Shown here: piece after piece, positions 47,557 through 55,516 of the stretch
Layout of the letters: every line of letters begins with the position of its first letter
Position numbering within the stretch: position 1 is the first letter of the stretch
Origin: Staphylococcus hominis subsp. hominis
GTDB taxonomy: Bacteria; Bacillota; Bacilli; Staphylococcales; Staphylococcaceae
DNA: 64,000 bases
NCBI RefSeq assembly: GCF_002901845.1
Contig: NZ_PPQE01000028.1
Location: 1-64,000 of the forward strand
Direction of reading: 5' to 3'
Program-made: the position numbers and the translations under genes
The notes under the pieces: model-generated
Databases searched by the model: none
Seen by the model: only the letters and a program-made list of their open reading frames with translations
Told to the model about the DNA's origin: nothing

Positions 47557-49080
47557 ATGCTGAATGCTGATTTAAAACAACAATTACAACAATTATTACA
47601 ACTTATGGAAGGCGATGTAGAATTTAGAGCAAGTATTGGCTCTGATGATAAATCTAAAGAATTAAAAGATTTATTAGATGAAATCGCTGAGATGACAGAT
47701 CATATTACAATCGTTGAAAAAGAATTAAAACGCACACCAAGTTTCCAAGTAAGTAAACCTGAAGAAGATACTGGTATCACATTTGCTGGTATTCCCTTAG
47801 GTCATGAGTTCAATTCACTTGTGCTTGCTATTTTACAAGTAAGTGGTCGTGCGCCTAAAGAAAAACAAGCAATCATTGATCAAATTAAAGGTCTTGAAGG
47901 CAACTACAATTTTGAGACTTATGTAAGTTTAACTTGTCAAAAATGTCCAGATGTAGTTCAAGCATTAAATTTAATGAGTGTAATTAATCCAAATATCACT
48001 CATACAATGATTGATGGTGCTGTATTCCGTGAAGAGTCTAAGGATATCATGGCAGTTCCTGCTGTATTTTTAGATGGTGAAGAATTCGGTAATGGTCGTA
48101 TGACAATTTCTGATATTTTATCTAAACTTGGCAGTACACAAGATGCTTCAGAATATGAAAATAAAGATCCATACGATGTATTAATCATCGGTGGTGGGCC
48201 AGCAAGTGGTAGTGCTGCAATTTATACTGCGCGTAAAGGTTTACGCACTGGTATTGTTGCAGATAGAATCGGTGGTCAAGTTAATGATACAGCTGGCATT
48301 GAAAACTTTATTACTGTTAAACAAACCACTGGATCAGAATTCTCTTCTAATTTAGCTGCACATATCGAAGAATATGATATTGATGCTATGACTGGTATTC
48401 GTGCAACTAAAATTGAAAAAACTGATAAAGCTATCCGAGTAACTTTAGAAAATGATGCAGTTCTTGAAAGTAAAACTGCTATTATTTCAACGGGTGCAAG
48501 CTGGCGTAAATTAAATATTCCTGGTGAAGATCGCTTAATCAATAAAGGTGTGGCTTTCTGTCCTCACTGTGACGGACCTTTATTTGAAAATAAAAACGTT
48601 GCAGTTATCGGCGGTGGTAACTCTGGTGTTGAAGCAGCTATCGATTTAGCAGGAATAGTTAAACATGTGACACTATTTGAATTCGATCCAGAACTAAAAG
48701 CGGATACAGTGTTACAAGAACGTTTACGTTCTTTCCCTAATGTTGATATTCACACAAATGCTAGAACTGCTGAAGTTCTAGGTGAAGATCATGTTACTGG
48801 TTTAAGCTATGAAGATATGTCATCTGGTGAAATGAAAGAATTAAGCTTAGATGGTATCTTTGTACAAATTGGCCTTGTGCCAAATACAAAATGGATTGGT
48901 GACGCAGTAGAGTTAAATAACCGTGGAGAAGTCGTTGTGGATCGTGAAAATAACACAAACGTTCCTGGTATTTTTGCTGCTGGTGACGTTACTGACCAAA
49001 AATATAAACAAATCATTATATCAATGGGTTCAGGTGCTAACGCAGCATTGAGTGCATTTGATTATATTATTAGAAATTAA
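47557..49080 (+). CDS. ahpF: Alkyl hydroperoxide reductase subunit F
   Basis: 507-residue flavoprotein that passes electrons from NADH to AhpC. The N-terminal double thioredoxin-fold domain has redox CQKC (about 129-132). The thioredoxin-reductase-like part has FAD loop GGGPASGSAA, active site FCPHCDGP and nucleotide-binding GGGNSGVEAA, ending in GIFAAGDVTDQKYKQ. Second gene of ahpCF; AAGGAGG lies before the ATG. Terminator follows at 49147. Confidence 0.98.
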   Translation: MLNADLKQQLQQLLQLMEGDVEFRASIGSDDKSKELKDLLDEIAEMTDHITIVEKELKRTPSFQVSKPEEDTGITFAGIPLGHEFNSLVLAILQVSGRAPKEKQAIIDQIKGLEGNYNFETYVSLTCQKCPDVVQALNLMSVINPNITHTMIDGAVFREESKDIMAVPAVFLDGEEFGNGRMTISDILSKLGSTQDASEYENKDPYDVLIIGGGPASGSAAIYTARKGLRTGIVADRIGGQVNDTAGIENFITVKQTTGSEFSSNLAAHIEEYDIDAMTGIRATKIEKTDKAIRVTLENDAVLESKTAIISTGASWRKLNIPGEDRLINKGVAFCPHCDGPLFENKNVAVIGGGNSGVEAAIDLAGIVKHVTLFEFDPELKADTVLQERLRSFPNVDIHTNARTAEVLGEDHVTGLSYEDMSSGEMKELSLDGIFVQIGLVPNTKWIGDAVELNNRGEVVVDRENNTNVPGIFAAGDVTDQKYKQIIISMGSGANAALSAFDYIIRN

Positions 49081-49146
49081 TTTAAAGTTTAACTTTCTAT
49101 ATGAAAGTAAGACTTAGAACTTAACCTATCAAATATCTTCATTTTA

Positions 49147-49181
49147 AGCAGAGTCATTTTATTAACGACTCTGCTTTTTTA
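49147..49181 (+). terminator. ahpF terminator
   Basis: AGCAGAGTC pairs perfectly with GACTCTGCT around 11 bases, followed by TTTTTT. Confidence 0.9.
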
Positions 49182-49315
49182 ATGCTATTGCCACAATTTG
49201 TTCATAGATTTATATTAATTTTATGTCTTAAACATTCAATTCTGTTTCTATAAGTGATACTCTATTATTATTCTTAAATAGAAATGTTTACTAATAAAGG
49301 AGATTATTGAAGTCT

Positions 49316-49945
49316 ATGAAAAAGAGTATGGTTATTAGTAGTTTTTTAGCCCTGTTATTAATGTTAAGTGCGTGTGCACCTAATAATGATAATAATGAAG
49401 ACAATCATAATCAAAGTAACGGTGTTAATGCACCGAAACATGCTAAAAACTTAACTGAAAATGATATTTTTACATCGAATAAATCTCATCAAAAGCTTAC
49501 TGAAGATGAAATGAACAAAGCAATCAAAAAATATCTAGATGTTAATAGTGATATTTTAGACAATAAATATATAATGCAAAGTAAAATCGATCGTCAAAGT
49601 TCAGGACAAACAAAAATCACTGATAAACAAGCTAAAAAACTTAGTCATTTATCTAATATTGCTGTTAAAAATGACTTACACTTTAAAAAATATGTTGAAA
49701 ATAACACATTGCCAGACGGCTATAAAGATAATGTAAATCGTATTATTAAGTACTTTCATGCTTTGAATAGTACAATTGCAAATGTTGATGAAAGTATCGA
49801 ACAACTGAATTATCAACCTCAAAATACAATTAACATTGTAGATGTTCCTACTCATTATGCTGGAGATGTAAATGGCAACCAACAAAATAAAATCAAGTCT
49901 TTCTTAAATAAGAAAGATATCAAAACAAACGTTTTTGATAAATAG
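49316..49945 (+). CDS. Lipoprotein with NDxxF motif
   Basis: About 209 residues, exported and lipid-anchored: signal peptide MKKSMVISSFLALLLMLSAC with lipobox LSAC, then an Asn/Asp/Glu-rich spacer. NDIF within LTENDIFTSNKSHQ matches the NDxxF signature of a staphylococcal lipoprotein family of unknown function. The start is uncertain: AAAGGAG lies 4 bases before a TTG (49307) and 13 bases before this ATG; I prefer the ATG for a normal signal peptide. Monocistronic. Confidence 0.8.
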   Translation: MKKSMVISSFLALLLMLSACAPNNDNNEDNHNQSNGVNAPKHAKNLTENDIFTSNKSHQKLTEDEMNKAIKKYLDVNSDILDNKYIMQSKIDRQSSGQTKITDKQAKKLSHLSNIAVKNDLHFKKYVENNTLPDGYKDNVNRIIKYFHALNSTIANVDESIEQLNYQPQNTINIVDVPTHYAGDVNGNQQNKIKSFLNKKDIKTNVFDK

Positions 49946-50005
49946 AATAGGGAGTATCCATTTGAATATGTTATTCCAGTCCATTAATGGTGATGTCCCA
50001 TATAT

Positions 50006-50046
50006 AAAAAATCTGAGACGATAAATGATGTCTCAGATTTTTTTAT
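50006..50046. terminator. Bidirectional terminator
   Basis: AAATCTGAGAC pairs perfectly with GTCTCAGATTT around 10 bases, with TTTTTATA on the plus strand and TTTTTATATA on the minus strand, between convergent genes. Confidence 0.85.
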
Positions 50047-50621
50047 AATTCAATGAGATATGGCTTACAATTTTCAATTACTTTAATTAATGCTTCTTCT
50101 TTATTTATATAGCCAAAGTAAACCATAATACAACGAATCACAACTTGATGTGCAATAATGACTATCGTGTAATCGTCTTGAATATGAATCGTTTCGAAAA
50201 ACTGTTTCACTCTATAATAAACATCATAATAACTTTCCCCTTCAGGTGCTTTTTGAATAAAGCTATGTCGAAAATCTTTATAATTTGGATCATGAAAATA
50301 ACGATGATACATATTGTTTTTCATAAGTTTATCCTTAAATTGACCTTCAAATAGACCCAATGAACGTTCACGTAATAATGATGTGACTGTAGTTGGGATA
50401 TCGTAAGGGAAGATATATTGATATGTTTCTTTCGTTCTTGTTAAATCAGATACATACACATCATTGATTTTTATATTATAAAAATATGGCTTTAATTGTT
50501 TTGCGCTTTCAACGCCCTTTTCAGTTAAAGGAACGTCTAACTGACCACAATAATATGCTCGATTGTACTTATTATCGTAATTAGACTGTGATTCACCATG
50601 TCGAATAAGATATAAATTCAT
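50043..50621 (-). CDS. Histidine phosphatase family protein
   Basis: 192-residue member of the phosphoglycerate mutase-like (histidine phosphatase) superfamily. The phospho-acceptor motif LIRHGESQSN is at residues 5-14, the second His is in IAHQVVIRC near 158, and Arg/Glu positions lie in LRERSLGLFEG. Members include cofactor-dependent mutases, alpha-ribazole phosphatases and broad phosphatases; the substrate is unknown. GGAGG lies before the ATG. Confidence 0.87.
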   Translation of the reverse strand: MNLYLIRHGESQSNYDNKYNRAYYCGQLDVPLTEKGVESAKQLKPYFYNIKINDVYVSDLTRTKETYQYIFPYDIPTTVTSLLRERSLGLFEGQFKDKLMKNNMYHRYFHDPNYKDFRHSFIQKAPEGESYYDVYYRVKQFFETIHIQDDYTIVIIAHQVVIRCIMVYFGYINKEEALIKVIENCKPYLIEL

Positions 50622-50720
50622 GTTTTACCTCCTATTTCAATTTATTATATTAAATAATAAATGAATGAAGTCTACTAATCATATAAATGATATATTTTTA
50701 AATAATATACATTTTTATGA

Positions 50721-50749
50721 TTGTTATTATTTATATTGCATGATACTAT
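50721..50749 (+). promoter_or_regulatory. Promoter of the candidate small RNA
   Basis: TTGTTA (50721-50726), exactly 17 bases, TACTAT (50744-50749), with a TG one base before the -10 (extended -10). It faces an interval with no plus-strand gene. Confidence 0.6.
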
Positions 50750-50755
50750 TAATAT

Positions 50756-50842
50756 GTAGTTATTTAATAACTACAAGTCTTTTATATTCATGAACATAAT
50801 ACTCCTGGATGACGCCTTAACCCGACGTCATCCTCTTTTTTT
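50756..50842 (+). ncRNA. Candidate small RNA
   Basis: About 87 bases lie between a well-spaced promoter and a strong terminator with no gene between. The predicted 5' end is a near-perfect hairpin (GTAGTTATT / AATAACTAC, 50756-50774). A single-stranded A/U-rich stretch follows, then the terminator GGATGACG / CGTCATCC with CTTTTTTT (50807-50841). A 19-codon frame beginning ATGAACATAATA runs through the terminator and has no ribosome site, so I regard the RNA as non-coding. I do not recognise it as a named staphylococcal RNA. Confidence 0.5.
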
Positions 50843-50853
50843 AGTTTAATAAA

Positions 50854-50884
50854 TAAAAAAAGAGCACTACATAACGTAGTCCCC
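50854..50884 (-). terminator. Terminator of the GlsB-type gene
   Basis: GACTAC and GTAGTGC pair around GTTAT, followed by CTTTTTTTATT on the minus strand. Confidence 0.7.
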
Positions 50885-50899
50885 TTTAAAATGCTATAC

Positions 50900-51148
50900 C
50901 TATTTTTTGATTGCTTTTAAAATTAAAGAAACAATAAAAATAAGAATAATTGCACCGATTAATGCTGGGAAGATTGGTACTCCGCCCCAAACAGGCCCCC
51001 AAGTACCTAACAATTTACTTCCGATGAATGAACCGATTAAACCAGCAATGATATTACCTAAGATACCACCAGGGATATCTTTACCCATGATCATGCCAGC
51101 AATCCAACCGATTAATCCACCAACGATTATCATAATAATAAAGCCCAT
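50900..51148 (-). CDS. GlsB/YeaQ/YmgE stress-response membrane protein
   Basis: 82-residue membrane protein of the transglycosylase-associated family. It has three hydrophobic segments and glycine-rich turns (GGLIGWIAGMIMGKD, GNIIAGLIGSFIGSKLLG). The family is induced by stress in many bacteria and its biochemical role is unknown. A SigB-like promoter lies upstream (51193-51218), which fits. AAGGAG precedes the ATG. Confidence 0.88.
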   Translation of the reverse strand: MGFIIMIIVGGLIGWIAGMIMGKDIPGGILGNIIAGLIGSFIGSKLLGTWGPVWGGVPIFPALIGAIILIFIVSLILKAIKK

Positions 51149-51192
51149 AGTTAGATTACTCCTTATAGTTTTATTTTGTTTACTTCTTATTC

Positions 51193-51218
51193 ATACCACC
51201 TATTTAAATTTTATAAAC
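51193..51218 (-). promoter_or_regulatory. SigB-like promoter
   Basis: Minus strand GTTTAT (51213-51218), 14 bases, TGGTAT (51193-51198); each box differs from the sigma-B consensus (GTTTAA, GGGTAT) by one base. It drives the GlsB-type stress gene. Confidence 0.6.
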
Positions 51219-51330
51219 ATAATTATTAAAATAATTTATTTTTTATAACAAAAACAACTAAATAATGACACCCACATATTTTATTAGTATTTATTCAATT
51301 AATGATTAAAAATATAAGACTACTAAAAAA

Positions 51331-51360
51331 TAGCAAGTATTTTATATAAAATACTTGCTA
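51331..51360 (-). terminator. Perfect 30-bp palindrome, terminator-like
   Basis: Arms TAGCAAGTATTTTAT and ATAAAATACTTGCTA are exact reverse complements with no loop bases. On the minus strand TTTTTTAGTAG follows, so it can terminate transcription from the lipoprotein gene. Such a perfect palindrome could also bind a dimeric protein. Confidence 0.6.
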
Positions 51361-51378
51361 AACATTATGAACAACTTT

Positions 51379-51428
51379 AAAGGAACAAAACATATTCATG
51401 TTGAATATAATGTCTTGTTCCTTTGTTT
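51379..51428. terminator. Hairpin directly after the lipoprotein gene
   Basis: AAAGGAACAA and TTGTTCCTTT with inner pairs around ATATTCATGTTGAATAT. On the plus strand GTTTTTATT follows. It ends immediately at the lipoprotein stop codon. Confidence 0.6.
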
Positions 51429-52382
51429 TTATTCTTCGTTATTTGTACTTTGATGATTTGGTTGTGCTTGTTCATTACGATCTATTTGAGAAGTTGTGGG
51501 TTCTTCTTTAGTTTGTGTAGAAGCGTCTGTTGAAGTTGAATCATTGTTCTCGGATTGATTCGATGTCTGGACATCATTTTGAGTTTCAGATTGCGCACTA
51601 TTTTGATTTTCTTCATTAGACGATGTATGTTGTGTTTCATTATCATTCTTTGTTTCATTATTTTGTACATCATTGTTTCGTTGTCGGTTACTTTGTTCTA
51701 ATTTACTTTCATTCATTTGTTTTCTTTTAGCTTTTTCTTCATCTGTCATATTATTATAATTATCAACAATACTACCTGTATGTTTATCTACAATGGCTAC
51801 ATAAGGTGTTCCAGTACCATATGCGTCACTTGCTGCATAATCTATATAATACATCTCGTCAGTACTTTTACTAGGATTGTAATTAAATTCATTTCTTAAA
51901 CGATTTCCAAATCCTTGATTTTTATACCAATCATAGACAACATCCTCTGCTTGCTTCGGTGTAAGTTCTTTATTCGAAGAATCATTTGATTGATTGCCAC
52001 TAGTTGAATGACTTTCATTCGTAGTCGTTTCATTATTTCCATTGATTCCATTTTCAGATTGGTTTTGAGTATTCTGTTCGGATGACTGAATACTCTTATT
52101 ATCATTGGGTTGAATATCTTCAGTTTGATTATAATTAGTATTTTCATCATTATTATTTTTCTGTGTGTCTGATAAATTTATATTTTTATCATTATTAGTA
52201 TCATTATTTTTATTTGAATTATTAGGCGTTTTATTTTTATGATCATTCTTCTCAGTTTTTTGCTTATCCTCTGAACTATCATTATTTCCGCCTGGTAAAT
52301 GAATATTTAAATCACAAGCACCCAAAAATAAAGTAGATGCAACAATACCTGCTAATAAATATTTTCCTCTCATTATCATCAT
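51429..52382 (-). CDS. Low-complexity lipoprotein
   Basis: About 317 residues. Signal peptide with lipobox LFLGAC anchors it to the membrane. Two long Asn/Gln/Ser/Thr/Asp/Glu-rich tracts (about 33-145 and 225-317) flank one folded-looking island (PKQAEDVVYDWYKNQGF, YIDYAASDAYGTGTPYVAIV, about 146-215). No function known to me; the tracts probably act as flexible cell-wall spacers. Three ATG codons follow AAGGAG (52382, 52379, 52373), so the exact start is open. Codon runs rich in A make it evolve fast. Confidence 0.82.
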   Translation of the reverse strand: MMIMRGKYLLAGIVASTLFLGACDLNIHLPGGNNDSSEDKQKTEKNDHKNKTPNNSNKNNDTNNDKNINLSDTQKNNNDENTNYNQTEDIQPNDNKSIQSSEQNTQNQSENGINGNNETTTNESHSTSGNQSNDSSNKELTPKQAEDVVYDWYKNQGFGNRLRNEFNYNPSKSTDEMYYIDYAASDAYGTGTPYVAIVDKHTGSIVDNYNNMTDEEKAKRKQMNESKLEQSNRQRNNDVQNNETKNDNETQHTSSNEENQNSAQSETQNDVQTSNQSENNDSTSTDASTQTKEEPTTSQIDRNEQAQPNHQSTNNEE

Positions 52383-52503
52383 AACTCCTTATGTATGTCT
52401 CTTTTAATGATAACATTTTATATTGCATACATTAAAGATATTACACAATACATTTTAAAATCAACTTAAGGTGTATAATCTATCCATTTTTTATTACTAC
52501 GAC

Positions 52504-52541
52504 ATAAAAATAACCCCGTAAGCCTTGAGCTTACGGGGTTT
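52504..52541. terminator. rpsR terminator
   Basis: AACCCCGTAAG pairs perfectly with CTTACGGGGTT around a short loop, followed on the minus strand by ATTTTTATG. It ends rpsF-ssb-rpsR. Confidence 0.9.
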
Positions 52542-52555
52542 ACACTAATTATATA

Positions 52556-52798
52556 TTAGTTTTCATCTTTAACATATGGTAATAAAGCCATATGACGAGC
52601 ACGTTTAATAGCTGTAGTCAACATACGTTGATATTTAGCTGAAGTACCAGTTACACGACGTGGTAAAATTTTACCGCGTTCTGAGATAAAACGTTTTAAT
52701 AATTCAGTGTCTTTATAGTCAATATGTGTAATACCATTTGCTGTGAAATAGCATACTTTTTTACGACGACGTCCGCCTCTTCTTGGTCCACCTGCCAT
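52556..52798 (-). CDS. rpsR: 30S ribosomal protein S18
   Basis: 80-residue basic protein. N-terminal [16 protein letters not shown] and the central [22 protein letters not shown] are the family signature. It binds the platform of the 30S subunit beside S6. AGGAGG before the ATG. It follows ssb by 41 bases in the operon rpsF-ssb-rpsR. Confidence 0.98.
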   Translation of the reverse strand: MAGGPRRGGRRRKKVCYFTANGITHIDYKDTELLKRFISERGKILPRRVTGTSAKYQRMLTTAIKRARHMALLPYVKDEN

Positions 52799-52839
52799 GG
52801 TTAATTACCTCCTTTTATATTTTTAATCTCATTCTTTCG

Positions 52840-53358
52840 TTAGAATGGTAAGTCATCATCACTAATATCAATTGGACCATTTGCATTTGCAAATGGGTTA
52901 TCTGATTGATTATTGTTTGATGCACGATTGTTATTATTATTATTATAAGATGTATTTTGTCCTGATTGTGAACCACCAAATCCTTGGCCATAATCTTGGA
53001 AATCATTATTTCCTTGATGACGTTGTCCACCTTGTGCATTTTTAGGTTCAAGGAATTGAACACTATCCGCTACAACTTCAGTGACAAATATACGACGACC
53101 TTCTTGATTTTCATAACTGCGTGATTGTATGCGACCATCAACGCCAGCTAAACTACCTTTTGAAAGATAGTTATTTACGTTTTCTGCTTGTCTTCTAAAT
53201 ACAACAACGTTAATAAAGTCAGCTTCGCGTTCCCCTTGAGCATTCGTGAAAGTACGGTTAACTGCTAGAGTAAATGTCGCTACACTTACGCCTGAGGGAG
53301 TACTTCTGTATTCTGGATCCTTAGTTAAACGACCTACTAATACAACTCGATTTATCAT
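52840..53358 (-). CDS. ssb: Single-stranded DNA-binding protein
   Basis: 172 residues: an OB-fold (1-110, [18 protein letters not shown]) and a flexible Gln/Asn/Gly-rich linker ending in the acidic tip DISDDDLPF, by which SSB recruits replication and repair partners. It sits between rpsF and rpsR, the usual Firmicutes arrangement, 21 bases after rpsF. Its asparagine run ([15 protein letters not shown]) is A-rich at DNA level and prone to length change. Confidence 0.97.
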   Translation of the reverse strand: MINRVVLVGRLTKDPEYRSTPSGVSVATFTLAVNRTFTNAQGEREADFINVVVFRRQAENVNNYLSKGSLAGVDGRIQSRSYENQEGRRIFVTEVVADSVQFLEPKNAQGGQRHQGNNDFQDYGQGFGGSQSGQNTSYNNNNNNRASNNNQSDNPFANANGPIDISDDDLPF

Positions 53359-53379
53359 TTCAACGCCCCCATTTAATTA

Positions 53380-53676
53380 TTACTTATCTTGGTCTTCACG
53401 GATAACGATATAACGGATAATATCGTCATTGATTTTAGCTAAACGTTGGAATTCGTCTGTAGCTCTGTTATTATCTGTTTTAATGCGTACGATGAAGTAG
53501 AAGCCTTCTTTGAAATCTTCAATTTCGTAAGCAAGACGGCGTTTACCCCAGTCTTTCTCTTCTAAAACTTCTGATCCTTCTGAAGCTAAGATACCGTTAA
53601 AGCGTTCAACAACTGCTTTTTTAGCATCTTCTTCAATGTTAGGACGTACGACATACATAATTTCATATGTTCTCAT
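53380..53676 (-). CDS. rpsF: 30S ribosomal protein S6
   Basis: 98-residue protein with family start [20 protein letters not shown] and the [18 protein letters not shown] segment. It pairs with S18 on the 30S platform. First gene of rpsF-ssb-rpsR; AGGAGG precedes the ATG, next to a leader resembling the S6:S18 feedback site. Confidence 0.98.
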   Translation of the reverse strand: MRTYEIMYVVRPNIEEDAKKAVVERFNGILASEGSEVLEEKDWGKRRLAYEIEDFKEGFYFIVRIKTDNNRATDEFQRLAKINDDIIRYIVIREDQDK

Positions 53677-53696
53677 TTTATAATTGCACCTCCTTG

Positions 53697-53735
53697 TGGT
53701 CTATGCGGCCTATCGAATCCTATCCATAGGCAAGG
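53697..53735 (-). promoter_or_regulatory. Probable S6:S18 autoregulatory leader
   Basis: In the rpsF leader, CCTATGGATAGGATTCGATA and GGCCGCATAG form an interrupted stem (CTATG/CATAG) with an unpaired CCG, the hallmark of the RNA motif bound by the S6:S18 complex. It ends just before the ribosome site, so binding would block translation. Confidence 0.6.
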
Positions 53736-53762
53736 AATAATTTTCATTACTCACAATCAAGA

Positions 53763-53791
53763 ATTATAGCATAGGTGATTACTTTTTACAA
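53763..53791 (-). promoter_or_regulatory. rpsF promoter
   Basis: Minus strand TTGTAA (53786-53791), 17 bases, perfect TATAAT (53763-53768), 87 bases before rpsF. Confidence 0.75.
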
Positions 53792-53923
53792 TAAATATTA
53801 TTTGAAATATTTTGTCTGAAAGTGGATAAGATCTATCGTATTGGCCTATAAATTTATATTCAAACTTTAAACATATCTTTTCAAAAGAGAACTGATATCC
53901 TATAATATCCTTGAGGTGTAACT

Positions 53924-54115
53924 ATGCAATTAGATTTAGATTGGAATAAAGATTTTCAAGAGTTTCAAGAAATCTTAAATTGCGGTATCAATCCAGAGTG
54001 GCTATACTGTGCAAAAGCTAATATGATTCTTGAGCCAGCATATACTGGAGAAGGTAAACAGTTTTTTAGCACCAAAGATATTATTAAAGCAAGTAAAGTT
54101 ATACCGTTTTTTTAA
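53924..54115 (+). CDS. Small conserved protein of unknown function
   Basis: 63 residues, acidic and soluble (MQLDLDWNKDFQEFQEIL; GINPEWLYCAKANM). A good GAGGTG ribosome site stands 5 bases before the ATG, and a strong terminator follows within 25 bases, so it looks like a real single gene. It lies between rpsF and ychF on the opposite strand. No motif is recognised. Confidence 0.75.
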   Translation: MQLDLDWNKDFQEFQEILNCGINPEWLYCAKANMILEPAYTGEGKQFFSTKDIIKASKVIPFF

Positions 54116-54137
54116 GATATAACCATAATGATATAAC

Positions 54138-54178
54138 TAAAGCGCGACATCTATAATAAACAGATGTCGCGCTTTTTA
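54138..54178. terminator. Bidirectional terminator
   Basis: AAGCGCGACATCT pairs perfectly with AGATGTCGCGCTT around 9 bases; TTTATA follows on plus and TAGTTATA on minus. It lies between the small gene and ychF. Confidence 0.85.
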
Positions 54179-54183
54179 TATTC

Positions 54184-55281
54184 CTATACATTAAATCGGA
54201 AGTGAACAATATCTCCATCTTTCATAATATAATCTTTACCTTCTAAACGTTGTTTACCTGCTTCTTTCGCACCTTGCTCGCCACCATGCTCAACATAGTC
54301 GTCATAACTTGTTACTTCGGCACGAATAAAACCACGTTCGAAGTCTGTATGAATGATACCTGCACATTGTGGTGCCGTCATCCCTTGTCTAAATGTCCAA
54401 GCACGTACTTCTTGAACACCTGCTGTAAAGTAAGTAGATAATCCTAACAAATCATATGTTGTTCTGATAAGACGATCGAGGCCTGGTTCTTCAATACCTA
54501 AGTCTTCTAAAAACATTTCCTTATCTTCATCATCAAGTGTTGCAATTTCTTCCTCAATTTTTGCACTAATGACGATAACTTCAGAATCTTCTTTAGCTGC
54601 GTACTCACGAATGGTTTTCACTTTATCATTTTCATCGTCACCAATTTCATCTTCGCCAACGTTTGCAATATATAACATTTTTTTAGATGTTAATAATTGA
54701 GCTTGATTTACATATTTTTGATCTTCTTCATTAAAATCTAAACTACGAACTGGATTTCCTTCCTCTAATGCTTCTTTTATTCTAGATAAAATGCGGAACT
54801 CCATTTCTGCTGTTTTATCTTTTTGACGTGCCATTTTTTCAATTCGAGGCAAACGTTTCTCTACTGATTCTAAATCAGCTAAAACAAGTTCCATATTAAT
54901 GACTTCAATATCATCTAATGGATTTACACGACCAGCGACGTGTGTCACATTTTCATCATCGAAAGCACGTACTACCTGACAAATAGCGTCTACTTCACGA
55001 ATATGTGATAAGAATTTATTTCCTAAACCTTCACCTTTTGAAGCACCTTTAACAATACCTGCAATATCTGTGAATTCGAAAGTAGTAGGAATTGTTTTCT
55101 TAGGTTCTACCATTTCTGTTAATTTATTTAAACGTGTATCTGGTACTTCTACAATCCCAACATTCGGGTCGATTGTAGCGAAAGGATAGTTCGCAGCGAG
55201 CGCACCTGCTTTTGTAATTGCATTAAATAGAGTAGATTTACCAACATTAGGCAAACCTACGATACCTGCTGTTAAAGCCAT
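54184..55281 (-). CDS. ychF: Redox-regulated ATPase/GTPase YchF
   Basis: 365-residue Obg-family P-loop protein. G1 GLPNVGKSTLFNAI (about 8-21), G3 DIAGIVKGASKGEGLG, and NVGE in place of the NKxD motif explain its ATP preference. A coiled-coil insert and C-terminal TGS domain (PKQ…KDGDIVHFRFNV) are present. It associates with ribosomes and is conserved in nearly all bacteria. It follows the DUF951 gene by 11 bases on the same strand. Confidence 0.97.
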   Translation of the reverse strand: MALTAGIVGLPNVGKSTLFNAITKAGALAANYPFATIDPNVGIVEVPDTRLNKLTEMVEPKKTIPTTFEFTDIAGIVKGASKGEGLGNKFLSHIREVDAICQVVRAFDDENVTHVAGRVNPLDDIEVINMELVLADLESVEKRLPRIEKMARQKDKTAEMEFRILSRIKEALEEGNPVRSLDFNEEDQKYVNQAQLLTSKKMLYIANVGEDEIGDDENDKVKTIREYAAKEDSEVIVISAKIEEEIATLDDEDKEMFLEDLGIEEPGLDRLIRTTYDLLGLSTYFTAGVQEVRAWTFRQGMTAPQCAGIIHTDFERGFIRAEVTSYDDYVEHGGEQGAKEAGKQRLEGKDYIMKDGDIVHFRFNV

Positions 55282-55292
55282 GAATCATTCTC

Positions 55293-55496
55293 CTAACTTT
55301 CTGTATCTTGATGAGATACTAATATTTTTTTTATTTTTTTATCAAACACTTGTCGTGGAATCATAATACTTCTTTGACAATTTTCACATTTAATTCGTAT
55401 ATCCGCACCCATGCGAATAATTTTAAATCGATTTGTTCCACAAGCATGTTGTTTTTTCATTTCTACTATATCATTTATACCATATTTTGGTGTCAC
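55293..55496 (-). CDS. DUF951 family protein
   Basis: 67 residues. A conserved CGTNRFKIIRMGADIRIKC core with Cys pairs (HACG, KCENC) suggests a small metal-binding or nucleic-acid-binding fold. GTG start at 55494-55496 with GGGGG before it. Always found next to ychF and the MscS-type channel in staphylococci and bacilli; probably cotranscribed. Role unknown. Confidence 0.85.
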   Translation of the reverse strand: MTPKYGINDIVEMKKQHACGTNRFKIIRMGADIRIKCENCQRSIMIPRQVFDKKIKKILVSHQDTES

Positions 55497-55516
55497 AACA
55501 TTACCCCCAACATTTA

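Noticed and set aside
50788-50850. A 19-codon frame (MNIILLDDALTRRHPL…) at the candidate small RNA
   Set aside because: It has no ribosome site and is read straight through the terminator stem, so its wording follows from the hairpin.
51482-52150. Met/Ile/Lys-rich frames overlapping the low-complexity lipoprotein
   Set aside because: They are alternative frames of the A-rich repeats, without ribosome sites.
54250-54441. Plus-strand 63-codon frame inside ychF
   Set aside because: Antisense to ychF, no ribosome site, no recognisable protein features.
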